The notes: generated by a model from the sequence alone, not told the origin. 64,000 nt of DNA from Planococcus sp. A6 (GCF_028823615.1 NZ_JAPEHT010000002.1:1-64000); one strand, 5' to 3'; shown: positions 38,334-46,846, counted from the first letter of the stretch. Made by a program: numbers and translations.

Positions 38334-41089
38334 TTTACATCATGCATCCACAGCAAGACGAAATACTTGGTTATATCACTCCGGACAATTATTGGGAGGA
38401 TGAGCACCATCATGGCTTGGATGGCGTTAATTTTATTCAATTTGGAACTTATGCGGATAGTGAAGAGGCGCAGCACCTGACTGATCGATGCCGCTTAATC
38501 GCACAGGGAAGCTCAGGTGTATGGCAGGAATTTATTGCCCACCAGATTTCCACAAGGACCGGCCGTAAATTGAAGATCGTTGCGACTGGATCGGAAATGG
38601 AACTGGATGGATTGAAAATCATCTATCCTCAAACCTTTACTGGGGCTACCTTAGAATATTGCCTCTCTATTGCGACAAGCGACACCGATTGGCAATCGGG
38701 TATTGTGGATCATGCTAGTTTTCAAACACAAACATTCGAGCAGCACCTCGGCGGCTACGCCTTCTTATTGCGCATTGCAAATTACTATGACCGAGAACTA
38801 CGCTTCAGAATCGAAGTCTCGGGAAATCGGTTCGTCGGAAGATATATCGACATGGTAGAGCGGGTAGGGGCAGACAAGCGAAAAGAGATCGTTGCTGGAA
38901 GTAATTTAATTTCCATCGACAGAACCTTTCACTCGAAAGATGTTATTACAGGATTGATTTGTCGAGGGCCCGAAAGAGAAGATGGCTCTCTGCTTGAAAT
39001 TCGAGTGACAGATGATGAAGCCTTCCAAAGATGGAATCGAAACAACAATCATATTTGGGATTTTTACGAGCCAGAGAGCACAGACGCCGAAATGACAGAA
39101 GAGCGACTTCGCAGCCTGGGCACAACCGAGCTAAAGAAACGAATCAATGCAGTCGTGGAATATGAAATAGAAGCTGCAGTTTTAGAAGATGATGATGTTC
39201 AATTAGGGGACACCTTAAGGATCAAAGATGAAAACTTTGAACCGCCATTGTATGCGGAGTCGCGTGCCATTTTTGTGAAAGAGAGAATAGGGCGCGAAGA
39301 CTTGCAGAAAACCTATACGATTGGCGAGATCACTGAACTGGAAGAAGACGAAGTGCTACGAAATGCGAGAAAGGCTCAGGCTCGCTATGGCACCAAAATA
39401 CTGCGCAGCCCATTGCCTCCACCAATCCAAAAAGCTATTTGGTTTCAAACGAATCCGGAAGAACCGGATAAGTTGGAAATTCCTCACGTTCCGGATATGA
39501 GTAGCCAAACGTGGAAGCCGGCATCAGCAAAAACTGCAGGGGAAATTGGCGGTATCGAACTGAATAAACAATACAATGGCGTTTCCTGGTCAGAGGAAGA
39601 AGGCATCGTTGTTGATCGGACGGACGAGCTCGTTCGTTCCGTAGTAAATGCGACTGAAGGGATTTCGGTTCAAGCACGTAAATTTACAGCCGAAGATTTC
39701 CAAAAGGTCTTCTTCGTTGATGGCGAAGGTAACTTGAACATGGTAGGCATCATGTATGGTTCCAGTATCATTCTCGGAGGCGAGGAGAGCGGCAGCTTAA
39801 CGATTTTAGGCGAAGACGGCGCACCGATTGCACAACTAGACGAGAATGTACGAGATATGCCAGATTTAACGGTTGGTCACTTGGACGCTCCAAACAAGGT
39901 TGAATACATTGATTTTGGTGACACGCCCTTTGTGCAGCACGTAGCAGCGGAAGCTATGAACGGCGTGGCTGAACCGTCAGACGGAAACACCGGTCTGGAT
40001 TGGGGTTCACCCTTACAAACCGTCAGCGAGGCTCTGAGAAGACTTCCGCGCATGTTTGACGGGGTAGCAGAAATAAGCCTGGCTTATGGCCAGACGTACA
40101 ACGAGGAAGTATTCATCAGCGGATTCACAGGCAGAGGAACTTTAATTATTCGAAATTCTGCTGATACAACAAGGGCCGCCGTAAGTGGTAAAGCAGAAAT
40201 CACCAATAACTCGATCTTCGTTGAATGGCGAGACTTGAATTTGAACTCCACGGATCCATACGCGGGGTTCTTTGCGCGTGGTTCGGTAGGGAAATTGGTC
40301 AATTGCCGAATAAATGGTGCTGCCGGCGATACAAGCTTTGGCGTCAATGTAAACTCGGGTGCTTTCTTTGAACTTTATAATTGCTCATATTTCAACTGTG
40401 TAACGGCCGTACGCGCTTCTTATGGCGGCAATGCCTACATGTCGGATAATACCGGCGAAGTGTCAGGAACAGCCATTCAAGCATTTGGAGGAGGAATGGT
40501 TTCTGGCCAAGGAACAGCACCTACCGGAGGCGCTGGAAATACTTCTGAAATTGCTGGCGGGCAAGTGACCGGCACATGGAATTTCCCGACGCCTCCTTCT
40601 GCACCGGCGCCAGTGACCAAGACAACGAAAGAAACTTTCAATTCATCGACATCAGCCAGCGGTACTTGGCGAGCCGATGAAAATAAATGGGATGCCACTT
40701 CGTACTATGGTAGCTATGCTACACAGGGATCCTATTACGGCTACGGTCCATTTACCGGCGCTTGGTTCTTTGGGGCGCTGCCGACTGGCAAGAAGATTAA
40801 ATCCATGCGTTTATACGTCTCCCGTAAAGCAGGCGGCGTGAATGCAAAAGTGAATGTGAGCTTCAGACCGCACACAAACGCTTCTCGCCCTTCGGGGAAT
40901 GTCAGCATGCAATCTACTTGGCATTCAGTTGGCATTGCAGTCGGAGAGAGCAAATGGATCTCATTGCCTTCTAAATTCTTTGCTGGCTTTGAAAGTGGAA
41001 GCTACAAAGGGATGGCAATTGGCGGCAGCGCTTATGCGAAATTGGGCGTGTCAGTGAAGCTAGAAATCACGTATGAGGAGGTCGCGTAA
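38330..41089 (+). CDS. Tail-associated protein (Tal) with beta-helix spike
   Basis: 919 residues from the ATG at 38330, overlapping the Dit stop. Residues 1-370 are the prophage tail (Tal, gp27-like) domain: QFGTYADSEEAQHLTDRCRL, GNRFVGRYIDMVERVGADKR and the usual ILRSPLPPPI end. The remainder is Gly/Ser/Thr-rich with right-handed beta-helix look (DLNLNSTDPYAGFFARGSVG, FELYNCSYFNCVTAV). It finishes with a C-terminal beta domain (NVSFRPHTNASRPSGNVSMQ; KLGVSVKLEITYEEVA) that could be the receptor-binding tip. Confidence 0.85.
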   Translation: MIYIMHPQQDEILGYITPDNYWEDEHHHGLDGVNFIQFGTYADSEEAQHLTDRCRLIAQGSSGVWQEFIAHQISTRTGRKLKIVATGSEMELDGLKIIYPQTFTGATLEYCLSIATSDTDWQSGIVDHASFQTQTFEQHLGGYAFLLRIANYYDRELRFRIEVSGNRFVGRYIDMVERVGADKRKEIVAGSNLISIDRTFHSKDVITGLICRGPEREDGSLLEIRVTDDEAFQRWNRNNNHIWDFYEPESTDAEMTEERLRSLGTTELKKRINAVVEYEIEAAVLEDDDVQLGDTLRIKDENFEPPLYAESRAIFVKERIGREDLQKTYTIGEITELEEDEVLRNARKAQARYGTKILRSPLPPPIQKAIWFQTNPEEPDKLEIPHVPDMSSQTWKPASAKTAGEIGGIELNKQYNGVSWSEEEGIVVDRTDELVRSVVNATEGISVQARKFTAEDFQKVFFVDGEGNLNMVGIMYGSSIILGGEESGSLTILGEDGAPIAQLDENVRDMPDLTVGHLDAPNKVEYIDFGDTPFVQHVAAEAMNGVAEPSDGNTGLDWGSPLQTVSEALRRLPRMFDGVAEISLAYGQTYNEEVFISGFTGRGTLIIRNSADTTRAAVSGKAEITNNSIFVEWRDLNLNSTDPYAGFFARGSVGKLVNCRINGAAGDTSFGVNVNSGAFFELYNCSYFNCVTAVRASYGGNAYMSDNTGEVSGTAIQAFGGGMVSGQGTAPTGGAGNTSEIAGGQVTGTWNFPTPPSAPAPVTKTTKETFNSSTSASGTWRADENKWDATSYYGSYATQGSYYGYGPFTGAWFFGALPTGKKIKSMRLYVSRKAGGVNAKVNVSFRPHTNASRPSGNVSMQSTWHSVGIAVGESKWISLPSKFFAGFESGSYKGMAIGGSAYAKLGVSVKLEITYEEVA

Positions 41090-41349
41090 TGAAGCGAATG
41101 AAACTCTTCGATGAAATCTATACAGCAGAAAGAATCTGCAAAACAGATGAAACGGTAACGGGTCATATTGGATCCGGTACCGTTTTTAAATTTGTGGATG
41201 TGCAAAATTTAAGTCTTTTTGAACTGCTTGATGGTGCCGAGTGGGATGCGCCAGAAGATGACGAGCTCGAGCAATTCAAAAAAAGGCAAGCAGCAAGCGA
41301 GAAAGCTATTTTATCGCTGATGGATATGTCACTAATGGGAGGGATATAA
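41089..41349 (+). CDS. Small tail-region protein
   Basis: 86 residues overlapping the Tal stop by one base. MKRMKLFDEIYTAERICKTD, then a Glu/Asp-rich segment and a helical end. Similar-sized genes often follow tal in these phages; role unknown. Confidence 0.65.
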   Translation: MKRMKLFDEIYTAERICKTDETVTGHIGSGTVFKFVDVQNLSLFELLDGAEWDAPEDDELEQFKKRQAASEKAILSLMDMSLMGGI

Positions 41350-41478
41350 ATGTTGGAATTTCTAGCACTACAATATGTATTGGGGCTCATTGATGCCAAT
41401 AAAGTTCGATCTTATGCTCCGAAATGGATCACTCATGAACAAGCAGACATTATTACGGCTGCATCACAACAGAAGTAA
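41350..41478 (+). CDS. 42-residue XkdX-like peptide
   Basis: MLEFLALQYVLGLIDANKVR then SYAPKWITHEQADIITA. The spacing of hydrophobic residues, GLI, and the late IT..QA..I resemble XkdX-type baseplate peptides. It directly follows the upstream stop. Confidence 0.6.
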   Translation: MLEFLALQYVLGLIDANKVRSYAPKWITHEQADIITAASQQK

Positions 41479-41493
41479 GGGAGGAATAACCGC

Positions 41494-43713
41494 ATGGCCA
41501 TGAAAAAACACACGCGTCTCGATCTGGTGGAGGGTGGGAACATCTTTAAGCAAGGGGACTATGTGACCCTCGGTTTTATTCCCCGTGATTATACAGGTGC
41601 ATCAGTCGATTTAACGAACAAGCAAATTGAAGGCTCTATATTTAATGGCAGTACGGGAGTTATATATGAGGGGCCGGCAAGCTTTGTAGACGGAAAGATA
41701 TTCTTTACGATCAAGCAGGTGCTAAATGACGGGAAGTTCCAGCTGGAGTTTACAGTCACCGACGCAGCCGATCAAGAGTATAGAACGAAATTCCCAACGG
41801 ATGATTACGCATCGGAACTTACCATCAAACCTTCTGCTGATAACTTGGATTATGTCGGTGTAAGCATGACGACGGTCGCACAATTGCGCACTGAGCAGGA
41901 ACAAAAACAGCAGCAGTTTGAGCTGGCTATTGTGCCGCAAGTCGATGAATTGAAGCAGCGCGTTGAGGAAGGAATCGGTGCGTTCACAGAGGACACGGAA
42001 GTAAAAGATGCTCGGATGGACGAGATAAACTTGCGTACTTTTAATCAAAAAGTTGTGGCGCAGTTGGCTGGAACAGAGGCTGAGGCAAGACGGAAAAAAG
42101 ACCCGGAAGATTTATCCGATAGAACACTTGCTCTCGTAACGGGAAACGGAACTATAAACGTTCTTTCCGTACCTCAAGAGAAATCTGTGGAATACAGTAA
42201 ACTCAACCCTTACTTACAGAACAAAACCGTATCCGACAACCTTCTCTATCAGGCAGTTTGGGAGCAAGGGAGTTTTTCGGGGAGTTCCAAAACTGCTACT
42301 ACCGTCAGATTAAGGTCAGCAACTCCCATTCCTGTTGATAAAAATAAACCACTGCATATCAAACTGCATGGGTTTACAGATTATCAAGTCACGTTGAGAG
42401 GGTATAGGGGCAGTGAACTGGCTCCAATTTATTCAACTGCTACCTACATTACCGTGGACACCATCCTCAAATGGAGCGATGTGTCGAACATTGATTTTGT
42501 TGTAAAGCGGATTGATGGTGCAGCTATCCTTCCGGAAGAAGCAAAGGCATTCAACTTTGAAGTTATCCAGAGTGATGACTTAGTGAATACGAATGTGCGA
42601 AAAACATTGAACAAAAAGCCAATCGACTTGTTTCCAACATTATTCGAGAACTGGACATACGGTTCGATTGATGGAGTGAACGGTTCAATTGCTTACGACA
42701 GGTCAATGATCGTTACACCTGACTTTATCCCGGTTAGCGTGACAGGAAATATCCTTGTTGAAATCAGCGGAAGCCGTAATTTGCAGATAGCCACTTTTAG
42801 CGGCGCAAACCAATTGAAACGGATATTTGATGTATCCAGCACTCAGATTATTCATTTTAACGACACCGAAAAGTTTCACAAACTGGAATTGTCCGATCCG
42901 GCTAATACGTCCGTGAAATATATGATGGACTTCCTGAATGAGACCGATATAAAAATGTCGCCAGTCGCATCAAAAGAACCGAAAAAATTACGGGTTGCGA
43001 GCTTCAATCTAGGTTTGTTCAGCAAGGGTACGGGTAGAGGACTTGATAACGCCACAAACGATATTCCTGCCGCCTTAATCGACACAAAAAGATATCTTGC
43101 AAGTATGGGTTGCGATTACATCGGTTCTCAGGAATACACGGAATACTTTGACCGCAATCAGACCATTGTTGCGGATACCGAATTAATGGGTTATCTATAT
43201 CCGTTCATGCTTTACAGTTACAAGCCTTCAGGGAGTAAAATCTTCTCTAAGTACGAATTGTTTGATACGACTCTTAGAGCTTCCTTTGTCAATCAAGCGA
43301 CCGATGATTCGGGTGGCACTCGCTATTATCAGAAAGCGTATATCCGGCTGAACGGTAAAGTTGTGTGCATAATTAACACGCATTTAACCACAGTGGACTA
43401 TCAAGTAAGGGTAGCGCAAATGCAGGAATTAATAGACCTTTTGGCGAATGAAGAATATGCAATAATCACTGGCGATTTTAACGTACTGGGTGACGGAGGA
43501 ACTAATGCACCCGGTTCTGAATACACAGGTTTTTTGAATTCAGGATACAAAATGGCAAATTACGATTACTACGGGGAGTTTGCCACGCATGATACAGGTA
43601 AGAAACTCGACAATATTATAGTGACTGATAATATCCAAATTAGTAATGTCCAAGTCGTGTCTGACGCCTCTGTCTCTGACCACTATCCTATCATTGCTGA
43701 CTTATTAATCTAA
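41494..43713 (+). CDS. Baseplate upper protein (BppU-like) fused to an EEP phosphodiesterase domain
   Basis: 739 residues, GGGAGGAA upstream. Residues 10-125 form a BppU-type N-terminal domain (QGDYVTLGFIPRDYTGASVD; DGKIFFTIKQVLNDGKFQLE) that docks on the baseplate. A coiled coil covers about 130-185 and a beta-rich adhesin-like middle about 220-480. Residues about 495-739 form a complete endonuclease/exonuclease/phosphatase domain: SFN (Asn505), GSQE (Glu547), NTHL (His630), GDFN (Asp661, Asn663), LDN (Asp706) and SDHYPI (Asp729, His730). Every catalytic residue of DNase I-like enzymes is in place. Candidate substrates are wall teichoic or lipoteichoic acid phosphodiesters, phospholipid head groups, or extracellular DNA; the sequence alone does not decide. 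Confidence 0.88.
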   Translation: MAMKKHTRLDLVEGGNIFKQGDYVTLGFIPRDYTGASVDLTNKQIEGSIFNGSTGVIYEGPASFVDGKIFFTIKQVLNDGKFQLEFTVTDAADQEYRTKFPTDDYASELTIKPSADNLDYVGVSMTTVAQLRTEQEQKQQQFELAIVPQVDELKQRVEEGIGAFTEDTEVKDARMDEINLRTFNQKVVAQLAGTEAEARRKKDPEDLSDRTLALVTGNGTINVLSVPQEKSVEYSKLNPYLQNKTVSDNLLYQAVWEQGSFSGSSKTATTVRLRSATPIPVDKNKPLHIKLHGFTDYQVTLRGYRGSELAPIYSTATYITVDTILKWSDVSNIDFVVKRIDGAAILPEEAKAFNFEVIQSDDLVNTNVRKTLNKKPIDLFPTLFENWTYGSIDGVNGSIAYDRSMIVTPDFIPVSVTGNILVEISGSRNLQIATFSGANQLKRIFDVSSTQIIHFNDTEKFHKLELSDPANTSVKYMMDFLNETDIKMSPVASKEPKKLRVASFNLGLFSKGTGRGLDNATNDIPAALIDTKRYLASMGCDYIGSQEYTEYFDRNQTIVADTELMGYLYPFMLYSYKPSGSKIFSKYELFDTTLRASFVNQATDDSGGTRYYQKAYIRLNGKVVCIINTHLTTVDYQVRVAQMQELIDLLANEEYAIITGDFNVLGDGGTNAPGSEYTGFLNSGYKMANYDYYGEFATHDTGKKLDNIIVTDNIQISNVQVVSDASVSDHYPIIADLLI

Positions 43714-43732
43714 GAAGCGAGAGGTGTGCCTA

Positions 43733-43864
43733 TTGCTATACGGAGAAATCTTGTATAAGTGGGTAATGGGTGAAATCACTGTGCAAGAAGTGTATTCATA
43801 CGTGGGAATTACCATAACCCATAAGCAGGCTGAGGATATTATAAGTACGGAACAGAAAGAGTAA
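43733..43864 (+). CDS. XkdX-family small baseplate protein
   Basis: 43 residues from a TTG with AGAGGTG seven bases upstream: MLYGEILYKWVMGEITVQEV then YSYVGITITHKQAEDII. This is the XkdX pattern (short, Trp, GxIT..EV..V......IT..QA..I). It normally follows the receptor-binding or upper baseplate gene. Confidence 0.75.
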   Translation: MLYGEILYKWVMGEITVQEVYSYVGITITHKQAEDIISTEQKE

Positions 43865-43913
43865 CTTAGGAACAAACTGCGCGATAAACAAAACAGCATA
43901 CTCCGCAAAGAAG

Positions 43914-43941
43914 GGTGTCCGTTACCAGCGGGCATCTTTTT
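43914..43941 (+). terminator. Terminator of the tail operon
   Basis: GGTGTCCG and CGGGCATC arms (with G-T pairs) followed by TTTTT. It separates the tail operon from the moron segment. Confidence 0.7.
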
Positions 43942-43999
43942 AAATGCCAAAAAAAAAAAAACGAAAGAAAAATATAAAACACTAAGAGGAGGAATTTTT

Positions 44000-44119
44000 T
44001 TGACACCAAAAAAAGGGGTACTAAACGAAAAAAATAACAAGGAGCTTAAATTTATGAATGGTAATAACTGCATCCTGCAAATTAAGGGGAATAAAGGAAA
44101 TTCAGAAAAGGTTAAATAA
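44000..44119 (+). CDS. Possible 39-residue peptide
   Basis: TTG start after AGAGGAGG; MTPKKGVLNEKNNKELKFMN then NCILQIKGNKGNSEKVK. Very basic and AT-rich, no family. Supported only by its ribosome site. It sits in an otherwise empty 299-base interval (43865-44163), which also holds the tail terminator and an A-rich tract at about 43949. Confidence 0.35.
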   Translation: MTPKKGVLNEKNNKELKFMNGNNCILQIKGNKGNSEKVK

Positions 44120-44128
44120 TTTAGCGAA

Positions 44129-44164
44129 ATAGAATACACTGTATTAAAGGGGAGTGTATTCTAT
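44129..44164 (+). promoter_or_regulatory. Perfect 11-bp inverted repeat enclosing the ribosome site of the moron
   Basis: ATAGAATACAC (44129-44139) and GTGTATTCTAT (44154-44164) flank a 14-base segment containing AAAGGGGA, the ribosome site. The start codon TTG begins at the last base of the right arm. As RNA this puts the Shine-Dalgarno in a hairpin loop; as DNA it could be a repressor operator. Confidence 0.75.
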
Positions 44165-44655
44165 TGGCAAAAATACTCAAAAGCATTGACAGCATAGGCC
44201 CTGGCATACCAGGAAATTTGAAAAGTAAAATACAAATTGTAGCTACGTATGCATTAAATGAGAGAGAAGCAAAAATAATGCATGCTTCTTTAAATGCGGT
44301 ATCAAAACAAATAGTATGTGATAAATTAACAAAAAAAGAATTAAGAAACCTGATTATCTTATTGACGGAAAAAGGATCTTATTGTGTGGAAGATGACTTT
44401 TCAATGGGGAGTCTTGCAACTTACGCTGTTTTCAGCATACAACCTTGGAGAGACAAGGAATGGACTGATTACAATCTCTTAACATGCTTTATAGAAGAAT
44501 TCACTCATCATTTTTGGGGCATTGAGGATGAAGAAGAAGTGAAGTATAAAGTTCTCGAAATCGTAAAAAATCACGTAGACTCTGAGATTTTTTTTGAAGA
44601 CTTGTTTCTAAAGGACTGGAAAAAAGGATACCCCCATTTATATGAAGATGAATAA
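44164..44655 (+). CDS. Unknown AT-rich moron protein before the lysis genes
   Basis: 163 residues from a TTG whose ribosome site lies in a hairpin loop. Soluble, mixed charge; landmarks are GPGIPGNLKSKIQIVATYAL, LTEKGSYCVEDDFSMGSLAT and LLTCFIEEFTHHFWGIEDEE. The EEFTHHFW box resembles a metal-binding helix but is not a true HExxH. No family recognised. It is AT-rich compared with its neighbours and bounded by terminators on both sides, the usual layout of an independently expressed cargo gene. A lysogenic conversion, toxin or defence role is possible but unproven. Confidence 0.75.
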   Translation: MAKILKSIDSIGPGIPGNLKSKIQIVATYALNEREAKIMHASLNAVSKQIVCDKLTKKELRNLIILLTEKGSYCVEDDFSMGSLATYAVFSIQPWRDKEWTDYNLLTCFIEEFTHHFWGIEDEEEVKYKVLEIVKNHVDSEIFFEDLFLKDWKKGYPHLYEDE

Positions 44656-44680
44656 AAAATAGACGATACGCATAAATTAC

Positions 44681-44708
44681 AAGAGCGTCCATTGAGGGCG
44701 CTCTTTTT
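44681..44708 (+). terminator. Terminator after moron
   Basis: AAGAGCGTCC / GGGCGCTCTT arms with one G-T pair around ATTGA, ending in a T run. Confidence 0.8.
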
Positions 44709-44772
44709 ATATACGAAAAACAGATAGAAATGAATTAGGGGGTCCATTTTTAAAATCGAAAGGAAGATCATA

Positions 44773-45261
44773 ATGGACAATTTGTTGTTATTAAATCTCG
44801 GAGGTGCTGATTTGGAACATTTGGAAGTAGCGCGTATGTATTTATTTGGACAGGTCAAGTTTTTGGATTTTCTGATGGTGCTGATGGCATTTGACATCCT
44901 AACGGGAATCTTCAAAGCGATAAAAAACGGAAATTTGTGGTCGAGAAAGAGCTTGTTCGGCTACGCTCGGAAGATTCTTATTTTTGGTGTAATCATTGTC
45001 GCCAATATCATCGATCAGATTTTGGGTCTGAACGGGGCGATCACGTACGCGACTGTTATTTTCTACATCGCAAATGAAGTGTTGTCGATTACAGAGAACC
45101 TAGCAGAGATCGGCGTACTGGTACCGAAAGAGCTTGCCGAGAAGTTGAAGGTGATGCAGCCAGGAGAAAACGGTTCGCTGGGCAGCCAATTGAAAGAAGA
45201 AATGGCCGGTAGCAAAGTAGATGAAGAGCTTCAAAAAGCGAAGAAGAAAGAGGGGGAGTAA
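44773..45261 (+). CDS. Holin, phage_holin_4 / toxin-secretion type
   Basis: 162 residues, AAAGGAAG upstream. Hydrophobic segments lie at about 30-47 (FLDFLMVLMAFDILTGIF), 68-84 and 92-108, with the family landmark FDILTGIFKAIKNG followed by SRKSLFGYARKI. A long charged C-terminus (KAKKKEGE) follows. It forms membrane lesions that release the endolysin. It lies two bases upstream of the lysin gene. Confidence 0.9.
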   Translation: MDNLLLLNLGGADLEHLEVARMYLFGQVKFLDFLMVLMAFDILTGIFKAIKNGNLWSRKSLFGYARKILIFGVIIVANIIDQILGLNGAITYATVIFYIANEVLSITENLAEIGVLVPKELAEKLKVMQPGENGSLGSQLKEEMAGSKVDEELQKAKKKEGE

Positions 45262-45263
45262 TA

Positions 45264-46385
45264 ATGCCGAAAATCATATTCTTTGCAGGACACGACCACG
45301 ATACATGGGAAAAAACCGGGGGCAAAGGAGTTCGGACCAATTTAGAAGCAGATGGCGTTTACGAAGAATTCGACACGAACTTCATCATTGCTAAGGGCGC
45401 TGTAGATTTACTTCGCAAAGAAGGATTCACAGTCCTTTTCCCTCAGCAAGACAAACGCCGAATGACATTAAAGCAACGTGTTGACTATGCGAATGCGCAC
45501 GGCGCCGATCTAATGATTGATGTCCATAGCAATGCCTCAGCCAGCCGGACAGCGACGGGCGCGGCGGCGTTCTATTGGTACAATAGTGCAGCTGGTAGAA
45601 AGGCGGCAGACATCTTCGCTAAGCACATTAAAGCAAACGGATTGCCAACTTGGTCCGGGGGCACATACGCATCACAGGCGATCGGTTGGTCGTCTTTTTA
45701 TATGCTCAAATACTCGGAGATGCCGGCTGTTCTTACGGAAAGCTTTTTCTTCACAACGCGCTCGGATTTGGAGAAATACTTGCTCAATCCAAAGGTTCAA
45801 AAAGTGCTCATGAAGATCCACGCGAACATTGCCCTGGAGTTCTTCGGCAAGAAAGCACTCGATACAGCACTCGATTCCGTCGTGCTTCCTGATGGCCGAG
45901 AAGTCGTGAAAATTGGCAGCCGCGGAGCCGAAGTGAAGTATGCTCAGATTGCACTCGGTAGACACGAGTTTGAGACAGATGTCGACAGCATCTTCGGAAA
46001 AGACACAGATAAGAAGACAAAAGCTTTCCAGGAAGCAAAAGGGCTAGTAGTAGATGGAATTATCGGGGCAGCTACATGGACCGAGCTTGAGAAGAAGCCA
46101 CAGGCAAAACCAGTGGTTAGTAAACCAGCACAAAAGGAGGAAGAAGACATGGAACAAACAGCGGTAGTAATCAACGGGACAGCAGATGCAGGCGCGGCGA
46201 CACTTTTGGCATTTCAACTTGGATGCGGTGTGTTTTTTCGTAAAGATGCCGAGAAGCGTCAAGTTGCCAAAGAAATCTATATCGCCGGTGGTGGCAAAGG
46301 GAAAATCAAAGGTGACAACCTCATTGATCTATCCGGCAAGACGCGCAGCGATACAGCCAAAAATGTGACAGCTAAACTGAAATAA
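45264..46385 (+). CDS. Endolysin: N-acetylmuramoyl-L-alanine amidase with peptidoglycan-binding domains
   Basis: 373 residues. Amidase_3 domain at 1-195: GHDHD (His10), EEFDTN (Glu34/35), DVHSNAS (His88) and LTESFFF (Glu159) give the zinc site and catalytic Glu. A PG_binding_1 domain is at about 212-278 (IGSRGAEVKYAQIALGRHEF; VDGIIGAATWTEL). A Pro/Lys linker follows, then a C-terminal domain of about 78 residues (VINGTADAGAATLLAFQLGC; KNVTAKLK) that looks like a cell-wall binding unit. An ideal ribosome site and ATG lie in frame just before the last domain, so a separate C-terminal subunit may be made from the same gene. Cleaves stem peptides from glycan at lysis. Confidence 0.93.
   Translation: MPKIIFFAGHDHDTWEKTGGKGVRTNLEADGVYEEFDTNFIIAKGAVDLLRKEGFTVLFPQQDKRRMTLKQRVDYANAHGADLMIDVHSNASASRTATGAAAFYWYNSAAGRKAADIFAKHIKANGLPTWSGGTYASQAIGWSSFYMLKYSEMPAVLTESFFFTTRSDLEKYLLNPKVQKVLMKIHANIALEFFGKKALDTALDSVVLPDGREVVKIGSRGAEVKYAQIALGRHEFETDVDSIFGKDTDKKTKAFQEAKGLVVDGIIGAATWTELEKKPQAKPVVSKPAQKEEEDMEQTAVVINGTADAGAATLLAFQLGCGVFFRKDAEKRQVAKEIYIAGGGKGKIKGDNLIDLSGKTRSDTAKNVTAKLK
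46133..46151 (+). promoter_or_regulatory. Internal ribosome site and in-frame start in the endolysin gene
   Basis: AAAGGAGG at 46133-46140, eight bases, then ATG at 46149 in the lysin frame. It would yield a 78-residue protein starting MEQTAVVINGTAD, exactly the C-terminal binding domain. Confidence 0.65.
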
Positions 46386-46424
46386 GAATAGAATAAGAAT
46401 GAAGTAACGCTATATTATTACGCA

Positions 46425-46468
46425 AAAGCCCCGCGGTGAGATTGGAGTCCTCACTTGCGGGGCTTTTT
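46425..46468. terminator. Bidirectional terminator after lysis genes
   Basis: AAAGCCCCGC.GTGAG and CTCAC..GCGGGGCTTT arms with T run; shared by the lysin gene and the convergent YozE-like gene. Confidence 0.85.
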
Positions 46469-46469
46469 T

Positions 46470-46706
46470 TTATTTTTCGAGATAAATGTAAACGTTAGTA
46501 GAATGTCTATAGGTGTCGTAAGCGAATTTAAAACCTGCGATCAACTCGGGACCGGCGCCAGCTGTAAATTTTAAGTAATGGTATACTTTGTCGAACTCTC
46601 TTGTATCAGGAAAATCTGCACCGCAGTACGCGTACCTGGAAAGAGTGCCCACTCGAAAGTCATCGTTTTTAAATTGGTAAAGCCACTCCCTAAATGTAAC
46701 GTCCAT
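46470..46706 (-). CDS. YozE-like SAM-fold protein of the prophage
   Basis: 78 residues from the ATG at 46706 (AAAGGGGAT upstream). VTFREWLYQFKNDDFRVGTL, then CGADFPDTREFDKVYHYL matches the YozE_SAM_like family (short helical bundle, unknown role, perhaps DNA-binding). It is convergent with the lysin gene and divergent from the SOS-controlled YolD gene. A host relative lies at 55466-55681. Confidence 0.78.
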   Translation of the reverse strand: MDVTFREWLYQFKNDDFRVGTLSRYAYCGADFPDTREFDKVYHYLKFTAGAGPELIAGFKFAYDTYRHSTNVYIYLEK

Positions 46707-46808
46707 CAAACTATCCCCTTTGCATGTTATAAAGATAGTATATCAATATCAAGTACTTTTGATACAGTTATTTTTCATTTTATAGGTTATTTTACTCAAG
46801 TGGCATGG

Positions 46809-46828
46809 TATATTAAGAACGAATGTTC
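46809..46828 (+). promoter_or_regulatory. Promoter with LexA-type SOS box upstream of yolD-like gene
   Basis: Extended -10 TGGTATATT (TATATT at 46809-46814) immediately followed by GAACGAATGTTC at 46817-46828, flanked AA..TT. This fits GAAC-RNRY-GTTC. LexA bound there would block the promoter. Confidence 0.7.
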
Positions 46829-46846
46829 TTATAAGGAGTGATGGAA

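Noticed and set aside
44500-44530. EEFTHHFW in the moron protein as an HExxH metalloprotease motif
   Set aside because: The order of His and Glu is wrong for HExxH and no third ligand helix is evident.
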